From: Loxodes magnus
Taxonomy: Eukaryota > Ciliophora > Karyorelictea > Loxodida > Loxodidae
Assembly (NCBI GenBank): GCA_946699065.1
Contig: CAMPDV010000258.1
Location: 310,001-374,000 of the forward strand
DNA: 64,000 nt
Reading direction: 5' to 3'
Shown here: positions 10,431-23,418 of the stretch, piece after piece
Numbering within the stretch: the stretch's first letter is position 1
Layout of the letters: every line of letters starts with the position of its first letter
Program-made: the position numbers and the translations under genes
Notes under the pieces: generated by a model
Told to the model about the DNA's origin: nothing
The model's input: only the letters and a program-made list of their open reading frames with translations
Databases searched by the model: none

Positions 10431-13400
10431 ATTATTAAGTTTTATTTTTTGTTTTCATATTTAGTCTAAATTAAATATCTAAAGGTAAAATTCTAAGCTG
10501 GTAGTACTTTATTAAACAGAGTTATTATTATTTGTTATAAAGATACTAGCTATTATATCTGTAGATGGTAAAATTTTGCTGATAGTTTGTTTTATTAATA
10601 AACTTAACTTCAAGAAGATATCTAAATTTAGTTATTTAGATAGAAATTAAAGAATTTAAGTGAAAGAATAGCAATGTGGATCTAAACATTACTAAAATAA
10701 ATAAAGAAGAAAGATATTAAAGATGCTAAATATAATGAGTATAAATAATTTAGCTTTTCTTAAGTTATTATCTTAAAATCCATTTGATATACCAATTATA
10801 ATATAATTTATTACTTCATATATAAATTTATTTAATAGGTATAATATTTTCTTCAGAGGAATCAGTTCTTTAGTTTATATAAATTATTAACTATGTAAGA
10901 TAAATTTAAATATTAGATTCTATATAATGCTATAAGGATGATTAATTAAATTTCGCTCATTATATATAAAAAACATTAAAAAGGAATACTTAGAAGTAAT
11001 AATTAAATCAATGATGGATTATGATTCAATTTCTAAATTAAGTTTTAGTGAAGAAATATAAATAAAAATATTATCATAAATAATCTATATACATAAATAG
11101 GCTATATATAATTCTTAATGGTATTAGTTATATCTTAATATTAATTTGTTACTTTTTTGATTTTTTCATATAGTTTCTTAAAATAGAAAAAAAATATTGG
11201 TATAGCTATTTCTCTTTAATTTTCAAAAATATTTTTCAAAATTTTTTTAATTTTTTTGTATTTTTCTCTATTTAATTCTTTTCTTTTCATTAGACAATAT
11301 TTTTTGCTAATAATGTAGCTATTTTTTATTATATTTGGATATACTTAATTTAATAAGCTAAAATATAAATGCATATTCATGATATATCTGAATTTTAAAG
11401 TTTTATTTTTAAGAAAATATTTATAGATATCGTGCTGGATAATATTCTCTAATAACTTACTACTATAAAAAAGTTAGTATAATAGTTTTAAATATTAGAT
11501 GAAAATAAAAAAAAATAGGTATCAACTACTACAATATATTTTATGATGCAAAAGATAAAAATTTAATATATTTAACTATATTTTCATATTAGCTTTAAGT
11601 AATTAAGAAATTTAGTAAAAACTAATTTTGCTTCATTTATCTTTTTTATTTTTTCTTCCTAATAAACCTTTCTTGATATATTTTTAAGTTATTTGCTATT
11701 TTTCAACAACTTAATTCATTCTTTGAACATTTTTGATTTTTAAATATTAATTAAAGTAATTTTTAAGATGAAATCTATGATTAAAGAAGCTTAAGAAATA
11801 AATCAAATATTAGCAAGATATAATTCCTTTTATCTTTAAATATTAATCATATTACAATACTCTTATTTTCGAGTAAGTAATAAATCTGTGAACTCTACCA
11901 ATCTCTGGATATTTATTTAAAAATATTTATTTCAATTATGATAATTTGTAACTAAACTATCTTAATGTATGAAAAAGCTATTTCTAGAGTTAAATGTCTT
12001 GTATATCATATATATGCAAGGTTCTGAAATTTTTAATATTTGCATCTAAATCTTTTTATTTAAAGATTTATTGAGACTAATTTAAGATTTTTTACTTAAA
12101 TAATTTTAAAAATACCCTGCTAAATTTTATTTAAGTCTCATTAAGCTATTCCTTGATATTACTATCATTTATAGATCTATATAAAATACTAAATTATTTT
12201 CTTAAGAGTTAAATGTCTTAGTTAGTTTTTCTTACTTACTAAAAAGAAAAACCACATCTGATCTAGAATGTATTTAAGATTCAGGGATAATTTTATGAGT
12301 AAATTACTATATTTCTTTTCATATATCACCTAAAAACAAATATTTCTAATAAATAAATCCGAAATAATTTAAACTTGTGATTCTCATTTAGCTTCTTCCT
12401 TTAATTAGTGTATATTTCAAACTTTATTTTAGTATTTAGTGTATAATTTTTTTTAGAATAACTTGTGATTCATACTCTTGGAAGAAAATGTATTTTTAGT
12501 TTATTAAGTTAGTAAATTTAATGCTAGCTAATTATAAAAGAAATATAAATTTAGGAAATTGGCTTCATTTATCATTTTAGTCTAAATCTTATCTTTTTCA
12601 TTTTATTTCAATTTCTTAGATTTATTTGTATTTTAGTAATATTAAAAGAACTTAGATTTTAATTAAAGGAATTATATTTAAAAATGTAAGTTAGTATAAT
12701 AGAGAATGTAATATAAATAAAGCTAAAGGTATTATATTTATAGGATATAAATTAGATTTTACTTTAAAAATACAAGCATATTAGGCAAGTATAATGTACA
12801 AATGCTTAAATAGTGCTAGAATATAAAATAAAGATATTAAATTACTTTAATCAAAATATTTAGATTTGTAAGTAATATAAATTAGAGACAAATAAAGGAC
12901 TTATTTAAATTAGATAACTAAATGCTTTATACAAGAAAATATGCTACAGTCTTCGTAACTATTTTATTGCTAAGATTCTTCGTAAGATATAAATGAAAGT
13001 GGCTATATAACTATAAAGTATTCTTATTTTCTCTATTTGATATTTAAATTTATTGTTGTAAGATCATACATTTGAGTTATATTAATTTAGAAATATAATT
13101 AATCTAAATAGCCTCTATCTATGTTTCCTTTGCATGCTATTAACTCTTAAATATTACAAATGTATATTTTCTTTATATTCTTTAGAGTTTATATTTTTCA
13201 AGAATTATTAATAAGCACTACTAAAGGAAAAGGCTTAGAAGACTTGTTATTTAAATATATTGTTAAATTAAATTTCATGAATTTACACTAAAATTTAGAG
13301 GTTAAGAGAGGTTGAACTCTTATTTATTTATATAAAGAAAACTTAATAAAATTTAAGAATTAATAGTAATTTTAGGTAGAAGTTTTATATATAAAATTAT

Positions 13401-13894
13401 CCTAACGCAGGTGAATAAAGAAAGTAAATAAAAGAAATCTAATTATTTGCAAATTGTTATCTTTATTAGAATAAAAGAATCGGCTTGATAATCAACTTTT
13501 CATAATACTCTTTATAATTTCTTAAATAGACATTTTATATTAGCCTAGCCTAGTTATCTATAAAATACACTAAATAAGGATTAAGATGTATTATACAACC
13601 TTTTTCCTCTTCACTTTTTTTAATTATATCTTATATAATTATTTGTCTTACTTTTTTATATAAACCCTTATAATTTATTATTTTTATTTATGTTTGATTA
13701 TTTTAATTTCTCTCTTTTAAGATATAAATACAAAGAATGATTATCTTCGATCTTTTAACAATTAAATAAATTTTTCTCTTTTTACTAGAGAACTTTAGAG
13801 TTTTTAATCTTAATATATATAAGATAATAAAGCTTATAATTTAATATATTTAAGAATAGTTATTGTTTTATATAAAGAAACCGCCTATAGCATT
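10431..13894. other. Long AT-rich region without supported genes
   Basis: A short stretch near 10640-10740 reads NVDLNITKINKEERYQRC and is matched at 37340-37400 and 63030-63090, suggesting a small conserved peptide or exon, but its limits cannot be set. The remainder is low complexity. From about 11180 it parallels 39360-42060 with many indels. No RNA genes seen. Confidence 0.4.
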
Positions 13895-16800
13895 TCAAGA
13901 GTTTTCTTCTTTGCTCTCACTAATCTTCAAGTCTTAGAAAGATTATCCTTCACTCTATATAAATACTTACTTCTTTTATGCTGAGTTTCTAATCTATCTC
14001 AGAACTAAATTTTTCTATAATTTCCTTATTTTTTTCCCAAATAATTATTTTTCCACAAGATAATTCTTAATTAGGGTCGTTAAAAGTGATTTCGTTTCTT
14101 TCAATGTTTTAATCTTCGACAAGAGTTTCCTCATTAAAAGAATTTAAATAATCTCTGGTACGTTCTTTTCCACATTTTTACTAATTAAGCATACTTTTCT
14201 AAACTAAATCCTGCTTTATTTTCTTAATGGTTTGTTTGTACTTAAGGTTACTCTCTATTTCGTAGTTTTTAATAACTTTGCTTAATTATTGCTATATAAA
14301 AATCCTACTTAAGATCCTTAGCTTAATTAACTGCTATAATTCCTTTTGTATGACGAATCTAATAATTTTAGTATTAAAGTTAATACTGTGAAGCATAATA
14401 AACAGATTAGAAGAAATACTCCATAAGCCGTGCCTTGCATTGATTAAAATCTTTAGCTGATATAATTTTCTTTATCACATCTATATCTATAGTCTATGTC
14501 TAGTTTCGTATTTTGAATACAGTTTTCAAAAATTTCAGGAAATAAATCTTCACAGCCAAGCATATAAATGCTTATTAACCCATGTAAAAATAAACAGCTT
14601 GGTAGCATATTTAAGGCTTTTTCGTGAACTTTTATTTAAGCGAATGTTTCCCATTTAAAATACCTCTTTAATAAAAATTTATCTGATATCAGCATTAATA
14701 GAGAAGCGCCAAAAACACAAAAGTTAAGGATAGGAATTCCTGTCGAATAAAGCTAAGCAGCAAATATAATACTCAAAATATAAGCATAATTTAAAGAAAT
14801 TATAATCTTAGGATTTATTTTTATTCAGCTGAGTCATTTACTTAATCTATTTTGTCTTCTTTGTATACTTTAAATTAACTTACTTAGAGGTCATTACACT
14901 AATAAATTTCATAAAGCTGGATAAAATATCAAAAAAAATAGTGTTAAAGTAATCTAGCTTCCAATGTCTAAATACCACATACGCTCAAAATCATCATAAT
15001 TATTACGTAAAGATTTGCTATTTGTATCTTTGTCTATTCAATAAGGTAATTAGGCATTTACAATAGTTTCCATCAATCCAACATCAAAAAATTCAATAAA
15101 AAACACAATTGATAAGAAATCATGTGCTTCCTAAATACTCTCCTAAATTTGAAAATACTAGGAAATAAACTTTATAATTTTAAATGAAATTAAGTTGGCT
15201 ACTAAGATTAGTATAGAAGAAAAATACATCAAAGTCTATTTAGTCATATAATGATCTACATAATTATCACATCATCTCCCTATTTTGTTATTTTCAAAGG
15301 CATTTTTCTAGAAAGAACATCAGCAAAAATAAGCATCCGACCCCTTTTCATAATTTTTTTAAGCTTCCTCTAAGGTATAAAAATAGCTAAACTCTCTACT
15401 TGTCCACAGCTACTAACATTCTGATAGATTTGGAAGATCATAATATTATTATTAGCTCACCGCCTAAAATATGCACAAGGAAATCATAGCTACAATGGAT
15501 ACTAAAAACATAAATAAAGACACCAAAATTTTTTTTCTTTTTTAGATTTCAAGATTTTCAAATTTGATATCTTGAGGTTCTACCCAGTCATTATTTTAAA
15601 CATGAAATTGATCTATAAAACTTTGGAATTGTTAATCCTTTATTTAACATTTTTTACATTTCTAATATTCTTTAAACAGATTTTTACTATGTTCATGTTC
15701 AAAAACTACGAAAACTACATTGTCATTCAACTCATCATATAAATTTGTTTTTATGATGATAGAAAATATTTTTCTTCCTATTAAATCATTTTTGAAACTT
15801 AGAAACTAAACTTTTTTTTAATTTGCTTCAAGAGTCTGAATTCTTTCGTTTATATTATGTTGCTTTTAATAAAGCCATATTAAGTTATTCGTTTTCTTTA
15901 AAACAATTATTTTATTAACTTTTCCAAATCAATTTTGTATCATTTGTTTGAGATTTTCAATGTCTATCTTTTATTCTTTCTTTAGTTTCAATTGCACAGT
16001 AAAGTTAGAAGCTAACTTTCTTCTCTAGTTTCAATTCTAAATGAGTAACTTAAATCTGATTTTATAAAAGATAATTGAAAGTAGAAGAACCAGCTGATTG
16101 ATGATATCTACTATAATGATATCTTTCTTGAATTGATTATTATAGTCAATATATCCTTCTTCTAATTTCTCTTGCTAATGGCTTGCTTTATACTAATAAT
16201 ATACCGTATCATTTGGCTTATTTTCATAGAAATAAACACTATCTTCATCAAATCATAACATTTATGACCCTGTAGTATATAAGTTTGCTATTGTGATCTT
16301 ATCAAAAAAACTAGATTATTAGTCGTTTAATCAACCGCTTCAGTTACCTCCTCTATAATTATTTACAATTGAAGTTATACTAATAGCACTCATAACTAGA
16401 AAAGTTATTCAGATAAACTTCAAGAAATCAAAATAAAGATCTATCTAAAAAGTATTTTCGTCTTCATTTTTAAATCCTAAAACAAAGATTTTCCTTCAAG
16501 ATCATTTAGGTTTTTAGGCATAATTTTAAAAGATTTGATTAGAATTTTCCATTTGAGAGGAATTATTTAATCTTTACTGTTTTATTCATTTCTTTTAAAT
16601 ATTTTTTTTGCCAGATTTTTTCCAAACTAAGTAGATAATTATTGCTGAAGAGATGGTAATTGAAGATAATATTAGACATAAAATACCATTAAGAGGAATT
16701 TTTCTACGTGTGTTATATATATTTTAATTATACCCTTATTTTAAATTTAAAATTTGAACGAATTTTTGCTATAAATAAGTATCAAAGGAGCCGCAATCTC

Positions 16801-17584
16801 CATAATCTCAATTACATGCAGGAGTGAAGCATCCTCATTGGCAAAAAGAATCATTTATAAAAGGAATGGGACAATAGCATGCATCTAAGCAGTCACCATC
16901 ATCTCAGTTACATTGAATATTATTACACTCGATATTACAGTATCCATCTTTCAGCAAATAGGCTACTTTATAAGTTTCACAATCGCATTCAACGCCTCAG
17001 CATTCGTCACTATCCATGCCACAAGATGGATTGTTGCATATTGTTTCACAATGTCCATTATTGGCTAAAAGAGAGCAAGCTGTCATATCCCAACAATTTG
17101 ATTACTCAGTTCCATTACAATCTCCTTAGTCATAATTACATTCTGCATAATTACACTCAGGCTAACAAGCACCGTTTCCTAAAAAATAGTTTTCGCATTG
17201 AGGCATACATTTTTGACAGTCTAAACCATCAAAATTGCATGATTCAACTTAGCAAGGGATCTAGCAAATACTGTCATTTATTCAAGTTGAAGAGCATCCT
17301 TCGCTACATAAATCTTAACAATCTCCACCATCAAATTAGCACTCAGTCGAGTTACATTAAATATCGCAATATCCATTACAAATATTTTAAAAAAAGCACA
17401 AATCATTGCAAACTCTACAATCACCCCCATCCATCAAACAATCATAGTTAGAACATTACAACTAGCAAGTCTGATCTTAAAGAAACGAATTATTGCAACC
17501 ACTTCTGCACTATGACTCTACTTTCAAACTTAGCATGGAAAGCAATATTGGTATAAAAATCTATGCTTGGTTTATAATTTTCAT
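13895..17584 (-). CDS. LNR-repeat ectodomain fused to OSCA/TMEM63-type channel, copy 1
   Basis: 1229 residues in one uninterrupted frame. ATG at 17584 starts a signal peptide (IFIPILLSMLSL). Residues ~26-264 are Cys-rich Lin-12/Notch repeats, including NGYCDIQCNSTECQFDGGDC and variants with UGA-encoded Trp (CNWDDGDC, CNWDYGDC). A first transmembrane helix is near 299-322. Then follow the features of the CSC1/OSCA/TMEM63 family: helices near 390 and 490, a long cytosolic region with VVFVVFEHEH and WVEPQDIKFENLEI, and a cluster of helices from ~683 to ~1075 including YILSIIFAAQ and LYSTGIPILNF. That makes about eleven helices, as in the family, which forms mechanically or osmotically gated cation channels. 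The C-terminal tail is basic. At least 18 UGA codons read as Trp, but none in roughly the last 300 codons before the final UGA (13895-13897). Confidence 0.85.
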
Positions 17585-20500
17585 ATTTATTAAGAAAATA
17601 AAATCTATTAAAAGTTAATATCATAGCTATATTTAAATCTTAACTAATAAATAAACTTTTATATTCTTTCAGCTTTATAACTATAAGCAATAGAGCTGTT
17701 TATGCTTACCTATTTTTTACTTGGATTTGATAATTCTATTTAAGTAGTTAGATTTAAAAATGTATAATTGTAGAAAAATAATTAAAATTCCTAAATTAAT
17801 AAAGAAATTAAGAAATTAACTAGGTATTCATATCAATCACTATTAACAAGGAATTATAAGAAAAATAGAGTTAGAAATAATAGAATAGAAACATCAAAAA
17901 GATAGATAAAAGCATAACATTTAATAATATTCTACATTCTAAATTCTTATTTATATAACTATTCTAATTTTATCTTGGCTACTCTTTAAAAAAATTACCT
18001 TCAATTAATTTAAAAATAAAGTGTATGATTATATGTTTTTAGCTTTTTAGAATAAAATTTATAGAAGATCCGAAAAAATAAATTATATGATAATATAATC
18101 CTGAAAACTTAAATTTAGCTAAAATCTTCCTACTATAAGTAAATGACAAGTGCTAAACACTTTTAAGGCAAAATGTAAGAAGAAAGTCCAAATAAAATAA
18201 ATGAAAAAGAAAAGATTTCTCGTTATTGTTTAAAAGTCTGTCTAATAATTAAATTAAATTAATGTAAAATTTAACTAAAGATAGTAAATTTAGGATTTAT
18301 ACTTTTAATAACTAAGTATATGAAATGATTTATTTTAAGAATAATTAGTTAGTTTATATTTAGTTATTATTTTAATTATAAGGACTATTATATAATAAAT
18401 ATCTTAAATTAAAACTTTGGTTAAATTACTTTTCATTCTTTTTATTATTTTAATTTTAGCTTCCTTAAATTAAAATATAAATCAGTCCAATGTTTATGTT
18501 CAACTAATAACTAAGGAATTTAGCTTCTAATATTATAGTTAAATTTTATATTTTAAGAAAAATAATTATTTGATTAAATTATATATGCACTGCTTAATTA
18601 TTATGCTTATATCATTCCAAAATTATTTATATGTTTAATTTCCAGTATTTTCTATTTTAATATACTTCCTCTAAAACAATTTCTTATAATTATATATCTT
18701 AAATCTTCAAGTTTTAATGAAATAAAAACTATCCTAGCTTTTATTTAAAATAAAAATAGAATCATTTACTTTAATAATGATAAGCTTTATATCTATTATA
18801 TTTTCTTGCTATTACTAGATCATTTATTTTAGAAACTAATTGCTATTTGATTTTGAACTTAATTTAATTTTAAATTTGTTTTAAATTTATAAACTCTTAA
18901 AGAAAAGGTTGATTAAAATAAACTTTTTAGTGAATAAATCTAGTTTATCTAAGTTATTTATTTAAGATTTTTATTAGATTATGCTTATAACTTATTTTCT
19001 TCGTTTTTTAATTCATTTTGCTTCTTCCTTTAAATCACTAAATTTATCAATTCATATGTGTATATAATCCCTTCTAAGTTTAAAGTTCTAATAGATGAAT
19101 GTTAATTTTATTTAGACTAGAATATTTAAAATTAATATTCAAATTCCTAAAATACAATAACTAGTACTATTAGAATACTCATAATTGTTTAGCTTTATTT
19201 ATTAATTATTAAATTCATACAGCTAATTTTGCTCTTTTCTACCAATTATTAGGTAATTGTTTTCTTCATTTTTTATCTTTCTGGAGATATCTAACCCAGT
19301 ATTTTATGAGCTTTATTTGCCTCGTTCAGTCAATTGATCTTATTAAATCTTTTAAGTTTATTCCTTAAATTTTTCATCTTATTCACAATCTTTAAAGCTC
19401 ATCATAAGTTTATTTTTTGAATAAATTCTTGTTCTGAAATTCAGAAATTATCTATAAAATTTCAAAGATTTTTAAAAGCTATCACCAGGTTAATCTTAAT
19501 TATAAAAATTTTTCTGGTTTAACACTAAAAATAAAATAAAAATATTTATTAGAATAATTTCCATAAATTTAAATCTTAAGATTATTTTATGCTTTCTTCT
19601 TTTTCTCTTTTAAAATTATTAAAAGCGTATACTTGTTCTTTGATAAACCTTTAAAAAAAATATAATTTTAGTTGATCTCACTTAAATATTTACTAGGTTG
19701 ATTCTTAATCTTACACTCAAATCGTCTTTGTATTAAATATAATAAAAGTATATTAAATATACATTTTATGATATTAACAAATTAAAAAACTTTTAAAAAG
19801 ATAAATTTTTTACTCTTTTACTCTTATAGAAAATTCAATAGATAATTAGACAAGAAGCAAATGCTCTTTTATAAATGATTTTTAATTAATTAATTAAATT
19901 TTTAATTAGAGTAGGAAGTGAAACATTGTTTGATGCAGCTTTTAATTTTGAAATACTTAAGCCATTTAATTTATCTCTTTTATGATTTACCAAGGTAAGC
20001 TTATCTATTTAAAATATTACTAATTTATTATTATTTAAACATTATGTAAAATTATTGCTTTATTTAATAATTTCTATTTTAGATTATTTTAGCTTTTTAT
20101 TTATTTACATTCATTTTTCTTATGAAATTTAAGTTTTTCCTAGATATTTTAGAATTATATCTCCTATTATAAAAGCTCTGCTTTATTTTAAATCTTATAA
20201 TTTTATATTTTTATTTACTTTAAATCTCAAATTTGTTTGTAGATTCAATCTGATTACTTAGTTCTTGATAGGAGCATATAACCTTGGTTGCTAGAATAAT
20301 TCTATTATTTTCATACTCTTTCTTTTAAATCTAAATGTAATTAATTATTATAAAGTTGTATCCAATATTTTATAATGGAATTAAATTATTTCACAAATAG
20401 CTCTGAATTAAGCTAATAAAAATACTGTGAGATATAAGTTCTTAGCTACTTAATAAAAGAGGTTTAGTTTAATGATTTTTAGTGGATTAATAGCATACTT

Positions 20501-20996
20501 TAAATTTAATTTATATAGCTATATCATTTAATTAAAGCTTAGTTGTAATATCCTTATTACTTAGTTAACTTAAATTTATATAGAAGTATATTTAACTTTA
20601 AGCTATTTATGAAGGTAATTATTTAATTTAAAAGCTTTCATAATACAATAATGAAACATACTTAGTTTTAAATAATTTAATATAAGAATAAAGCTGATTA
20701 TATAAACCTTGCTTATACATTATATACTTATTACTAATATAATAGCTTAATAATAATAAAGCTATCATACTGTTTAGCGAAGACCAATATGATAAATAAA
20801 AAATATTTATTTACTTTAAAAACCCAAATGCTTTATACAAATTAAATAAGTTCTAAGTGATTTAAGAATAAAATAGAAATTATTTCATTAAATATGCAAA
20901 AACTAAAACATTTTAAATAGAAATAAAAATTATCGCATTTCTGAAATTTTTAAAAAGATTATTATTTATAAAATAACTAAATAAAAGCAAAAATTT
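17585..20996. other. AT-rich block D (copy 1) upstream of the channel gene
   Basis: Parallels 45788-48600. It includes the presumed promoter of the channel gene, but no element can be named. The only segment with coding character is the insertion at 18705-19655, listed separately. Confidence 0.4.
18705..19655 (-). mobile_element. Segment absent from copy 2; encodes LINE-linker-like peptide
   Basis: Copy 2 runs straight from the equivalent of 18704 to 19656 at about 47080, so ~950 bp is present here only. On the minus strand a frame near 19250-19500 reads NLWNFIDNFWISEQEFIQKI then NKMKNLRNKLKRFNKINW. This pattern resembles the region between endonuclease and reverse transcriptase of L1-type LINEs (helix, WW, then K-L-x-x-L-x-x-x-L-K). 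No RT motif is found in the remainder, so at most this is a short decayed fragment. It could also be an unrelated sequence deleted from copy 2. Confidence 0.35.
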
Positions 20997-21216
20997 ATAA
21001 ATAAATAAATTTGATTATAGAGCGCGTAACACTCTCATTGGTGCGCAGCTCTTTAAAAAAAATGTTTCATACTGACAAGAATGTTTGTTACTGATAAAAT
21101 TATCAGATACTGATAAACCTTATTCAGTACTGGTATAATTATTCAGTACTGATAAAAATGTCCAATACTGATATAATTTCAGAATACTCGTATCTTTAAT
21201 ACTTGTTGGAGGTCTA
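20997..21216 (-). mobile_element. 5'-truncated copy of the SINE-like repeat
   Basis: Contains the ATTT-rich tail, the AGAGCGCGTAACACTC block and the minisatellite, then stops after TTGGAGGTC, losing both monomers. Copy 2 of block D lacks it at about 48600, so it inserted after the blocks separated or was lost there. 5' truncation with an intact 3' end is typical of target-primed reverse transcription. Confidence 0.7.
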
Positions 21217-21991
21217 AGATTATATTAAATTTTTACTATAAAAAATCAATTAAAAAGTTAAAATATAGTAAAAAGGAGAAATTTAATAAATTACGTAATT
21301 TTTAGTTTTCGTTAAAGTTAAAGTTAAAAAATGTATCTATTTATCTTTATTTTTCTTTATTATTTTAAAGATGTTATGCTATATAAAAATTATATGTAAA
21401 TTGTATGAATTAAATTAATAATCTATCTATATACAAATTTAAACTGAGATTGCTTTAGTTTATTAATAGCTACTTACTCATTTAATTACTTTATCCTTTT
21501 TATTTAAAATAATGATGAAATTATTTTATAAGCTTGATTAATTATTAAATACCTTATCATTTATTAATTACTAATATAATTACATTACAATTAATAATCC
21601 TAGTCTAAATAAGTTAAATATTCAATTATATGGATAGTTGAGTTGTTTAGTTAAAAGGTTAAGAAAAAACATTTCTCATTTAGTTACTTTTAAATTATTT
21701 TATTTTTGCATAAAGTTTAACTAAATATCTTTACGTAACTCTAAAACTAAAGTTACTTTAATCATTTATGTTGACACAAAAAGATGCTCTTTTACTATTA
21801 AACGATAAAGGATAAAGAAAAAATTAAGAAGCAAATGCTTCTTAAAGATGATCTAAATTTGTACTTTAAGGGTAAAAATAAATTATTAAATATATTATTT
21901 TATAATTTAGATAAAATAGCTAAAACTTAATTAATTTTTTTATAATTTTAAGATTTTCTATTAATTAACTTATAAAAATGATCTAGTAGTT
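21217..21991. other. AT-rich border between block D and inverted-repeat arm
   Basis: No gene seen. It matches 48640-49390 directly and 58300-59150 in inverted orientation, so it is the distal end of block D. Confidence 0.5.
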
Positions 21992-22814
21992 AATATTAAA
22001 AATTGAAAATAGTTTGCTTATAAATATTTTTTATTATTTTTTTCTGAAATAACACTCAAAAATTTATTTCATAATATTCTAAATTTACCTTTTAGATTTG
22101 AAATTTAGAGAAAATGTTAAAAATATTTAAAATTTAGTAAAGATTTAGCAAAATTTTAGATTTTAAATTTAATTAGTTTTATAAAAAGCTGCTATTATAT
22201 ATCTATTTTTTGTTTTTTTTGGTAGTTAAATAATTGTATAGCTGATGAATAAATTTAGAGTTTTTAATAGTCCTACTTTATATTTTTAGGTTATGATTGA
22301 TATAAAATTTACTAAATATTCTTATATTTTCATTTTACTAATACTTATTACAAATTATATACTCTATTTCTTAATTAAAATTCAATAGCTAAAGTTAAAG
22401 TTTACTGAAAAAGTAAAATAGCTTTTAGCTATAAATCTCTTTAGTTTATTTCTCATTAATCAAAAATTATTTTATTACCATTAAATATGCTTAATTTATT
22501 TTATTTATTAATATATTAAATAAGTGAGTCCAATTACAAATTATTATATTATACAATAAAAAAATTAATTAAAAGGAGTTACAGTATATGGAAATCAGTG
22601 GATCATCTTCTAGGTTTATTTATTTTTTTAATTTTTTATAGCAAAGTTACCAATTTTTTGCTTAATATTATAAATTTGTAAGTATTAGATTTTTATTAAT
22701 TTCTTTCTTATTTAATTTTAACTATTAGCTTACATTTATGAAAGAATGATATAAATTTTAATTTAACTAGTTTATCAATTAAAAAATAGAATAATTATTA
22801 TATATTTTTAAAAA

Positions 22815-23320
22815 CCGCCTTAGTTGTTCGAAGGTAAATAACAAGGGACATCTTCATAAGAGGCTTGGAAAGTTAAGTACCCATAATCGATTTTATATCT
22901 TCCTCTGCTTTGGCTTGGCCTCGAGACATCTGTTAATTTGACCTTTGGCACTGGCTTATTTCAGTTTGTAATTCTGGAAATAAAAGGAAATTATTTTTGC
23001 GAGCTTCATCAGAGGTGGGGATTTAAGTACCCATAATTGACATATGTCGTCCTCTGCTTTGGTGATGCAATGAGACACAATCCTGCCATGTCATTGGCCC
23101 TCCAACAAGTATGCAAGATTACGAGTATTCTAAAATTATATCAGTATTGAACATTTTTATCAGTACTGAATAATTATACCAGTATTGAACAAGATTTATC
23201 AGTATCTGATAATTTTATCAGTAACAAACATTCTTATGAGTATGAAACATTTTTTTTAAAGAGCTGCGCATCAATGAGAGTGCTACGCAATCTATAATCA
23301 AATTTATTTATTTATTTATA
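22815..23320 (+). mobile_element. Dimeric SINE-like repeat, copy 2
   Basis: Same architecture as copy 1, sense on the plus strand: 5' CCGCCTTAGTTGTTCGAAGG, two monomers with AAGTACCCATAAT, six minisatellite units, AAAGAGCTGCGC block and ATTT-rich tail. It occupies the mirrored position of copy 1, so it is the same ancestral insertion. Confidence 0.75.
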
Positions 23321-23418
23321 ACTTTAAAATAATTAAATTTAATTCATAAAGCATTAGCTTTATTTTTATTAAGATCACTTAAAATAATTTAGAGTATCTA
23401 TGTTTATTTCTTTTAATC

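Larger units (their letters stand above)
7093..21980. repeat. Spacer block B-C-D, copy 1 of three (direct repeats)
   Basis: This block holds small genes (B), the LNR-channel gene (C) and an AT-rich distal part (D). B matches 59445-64000 closely. C and D, with the end of B, match about 37330-49540. Identity is highest in the channel gene and in B versus copy 3. It drops in intergenic DNA, where indels and whole insertions distinguish copies. The block ends almost exactly where the right arm of the inverted repeat begins. Confidence 0.85.

Noticed and set aside
16879-17451. Long plus-strand standard-code frame rich in His/Tyr/Ser
   Set aside because: It is the antisense of the Cys-rich Notch repeats of the channel gene; the equivalent frames at 45082-45654 are the same shadow.
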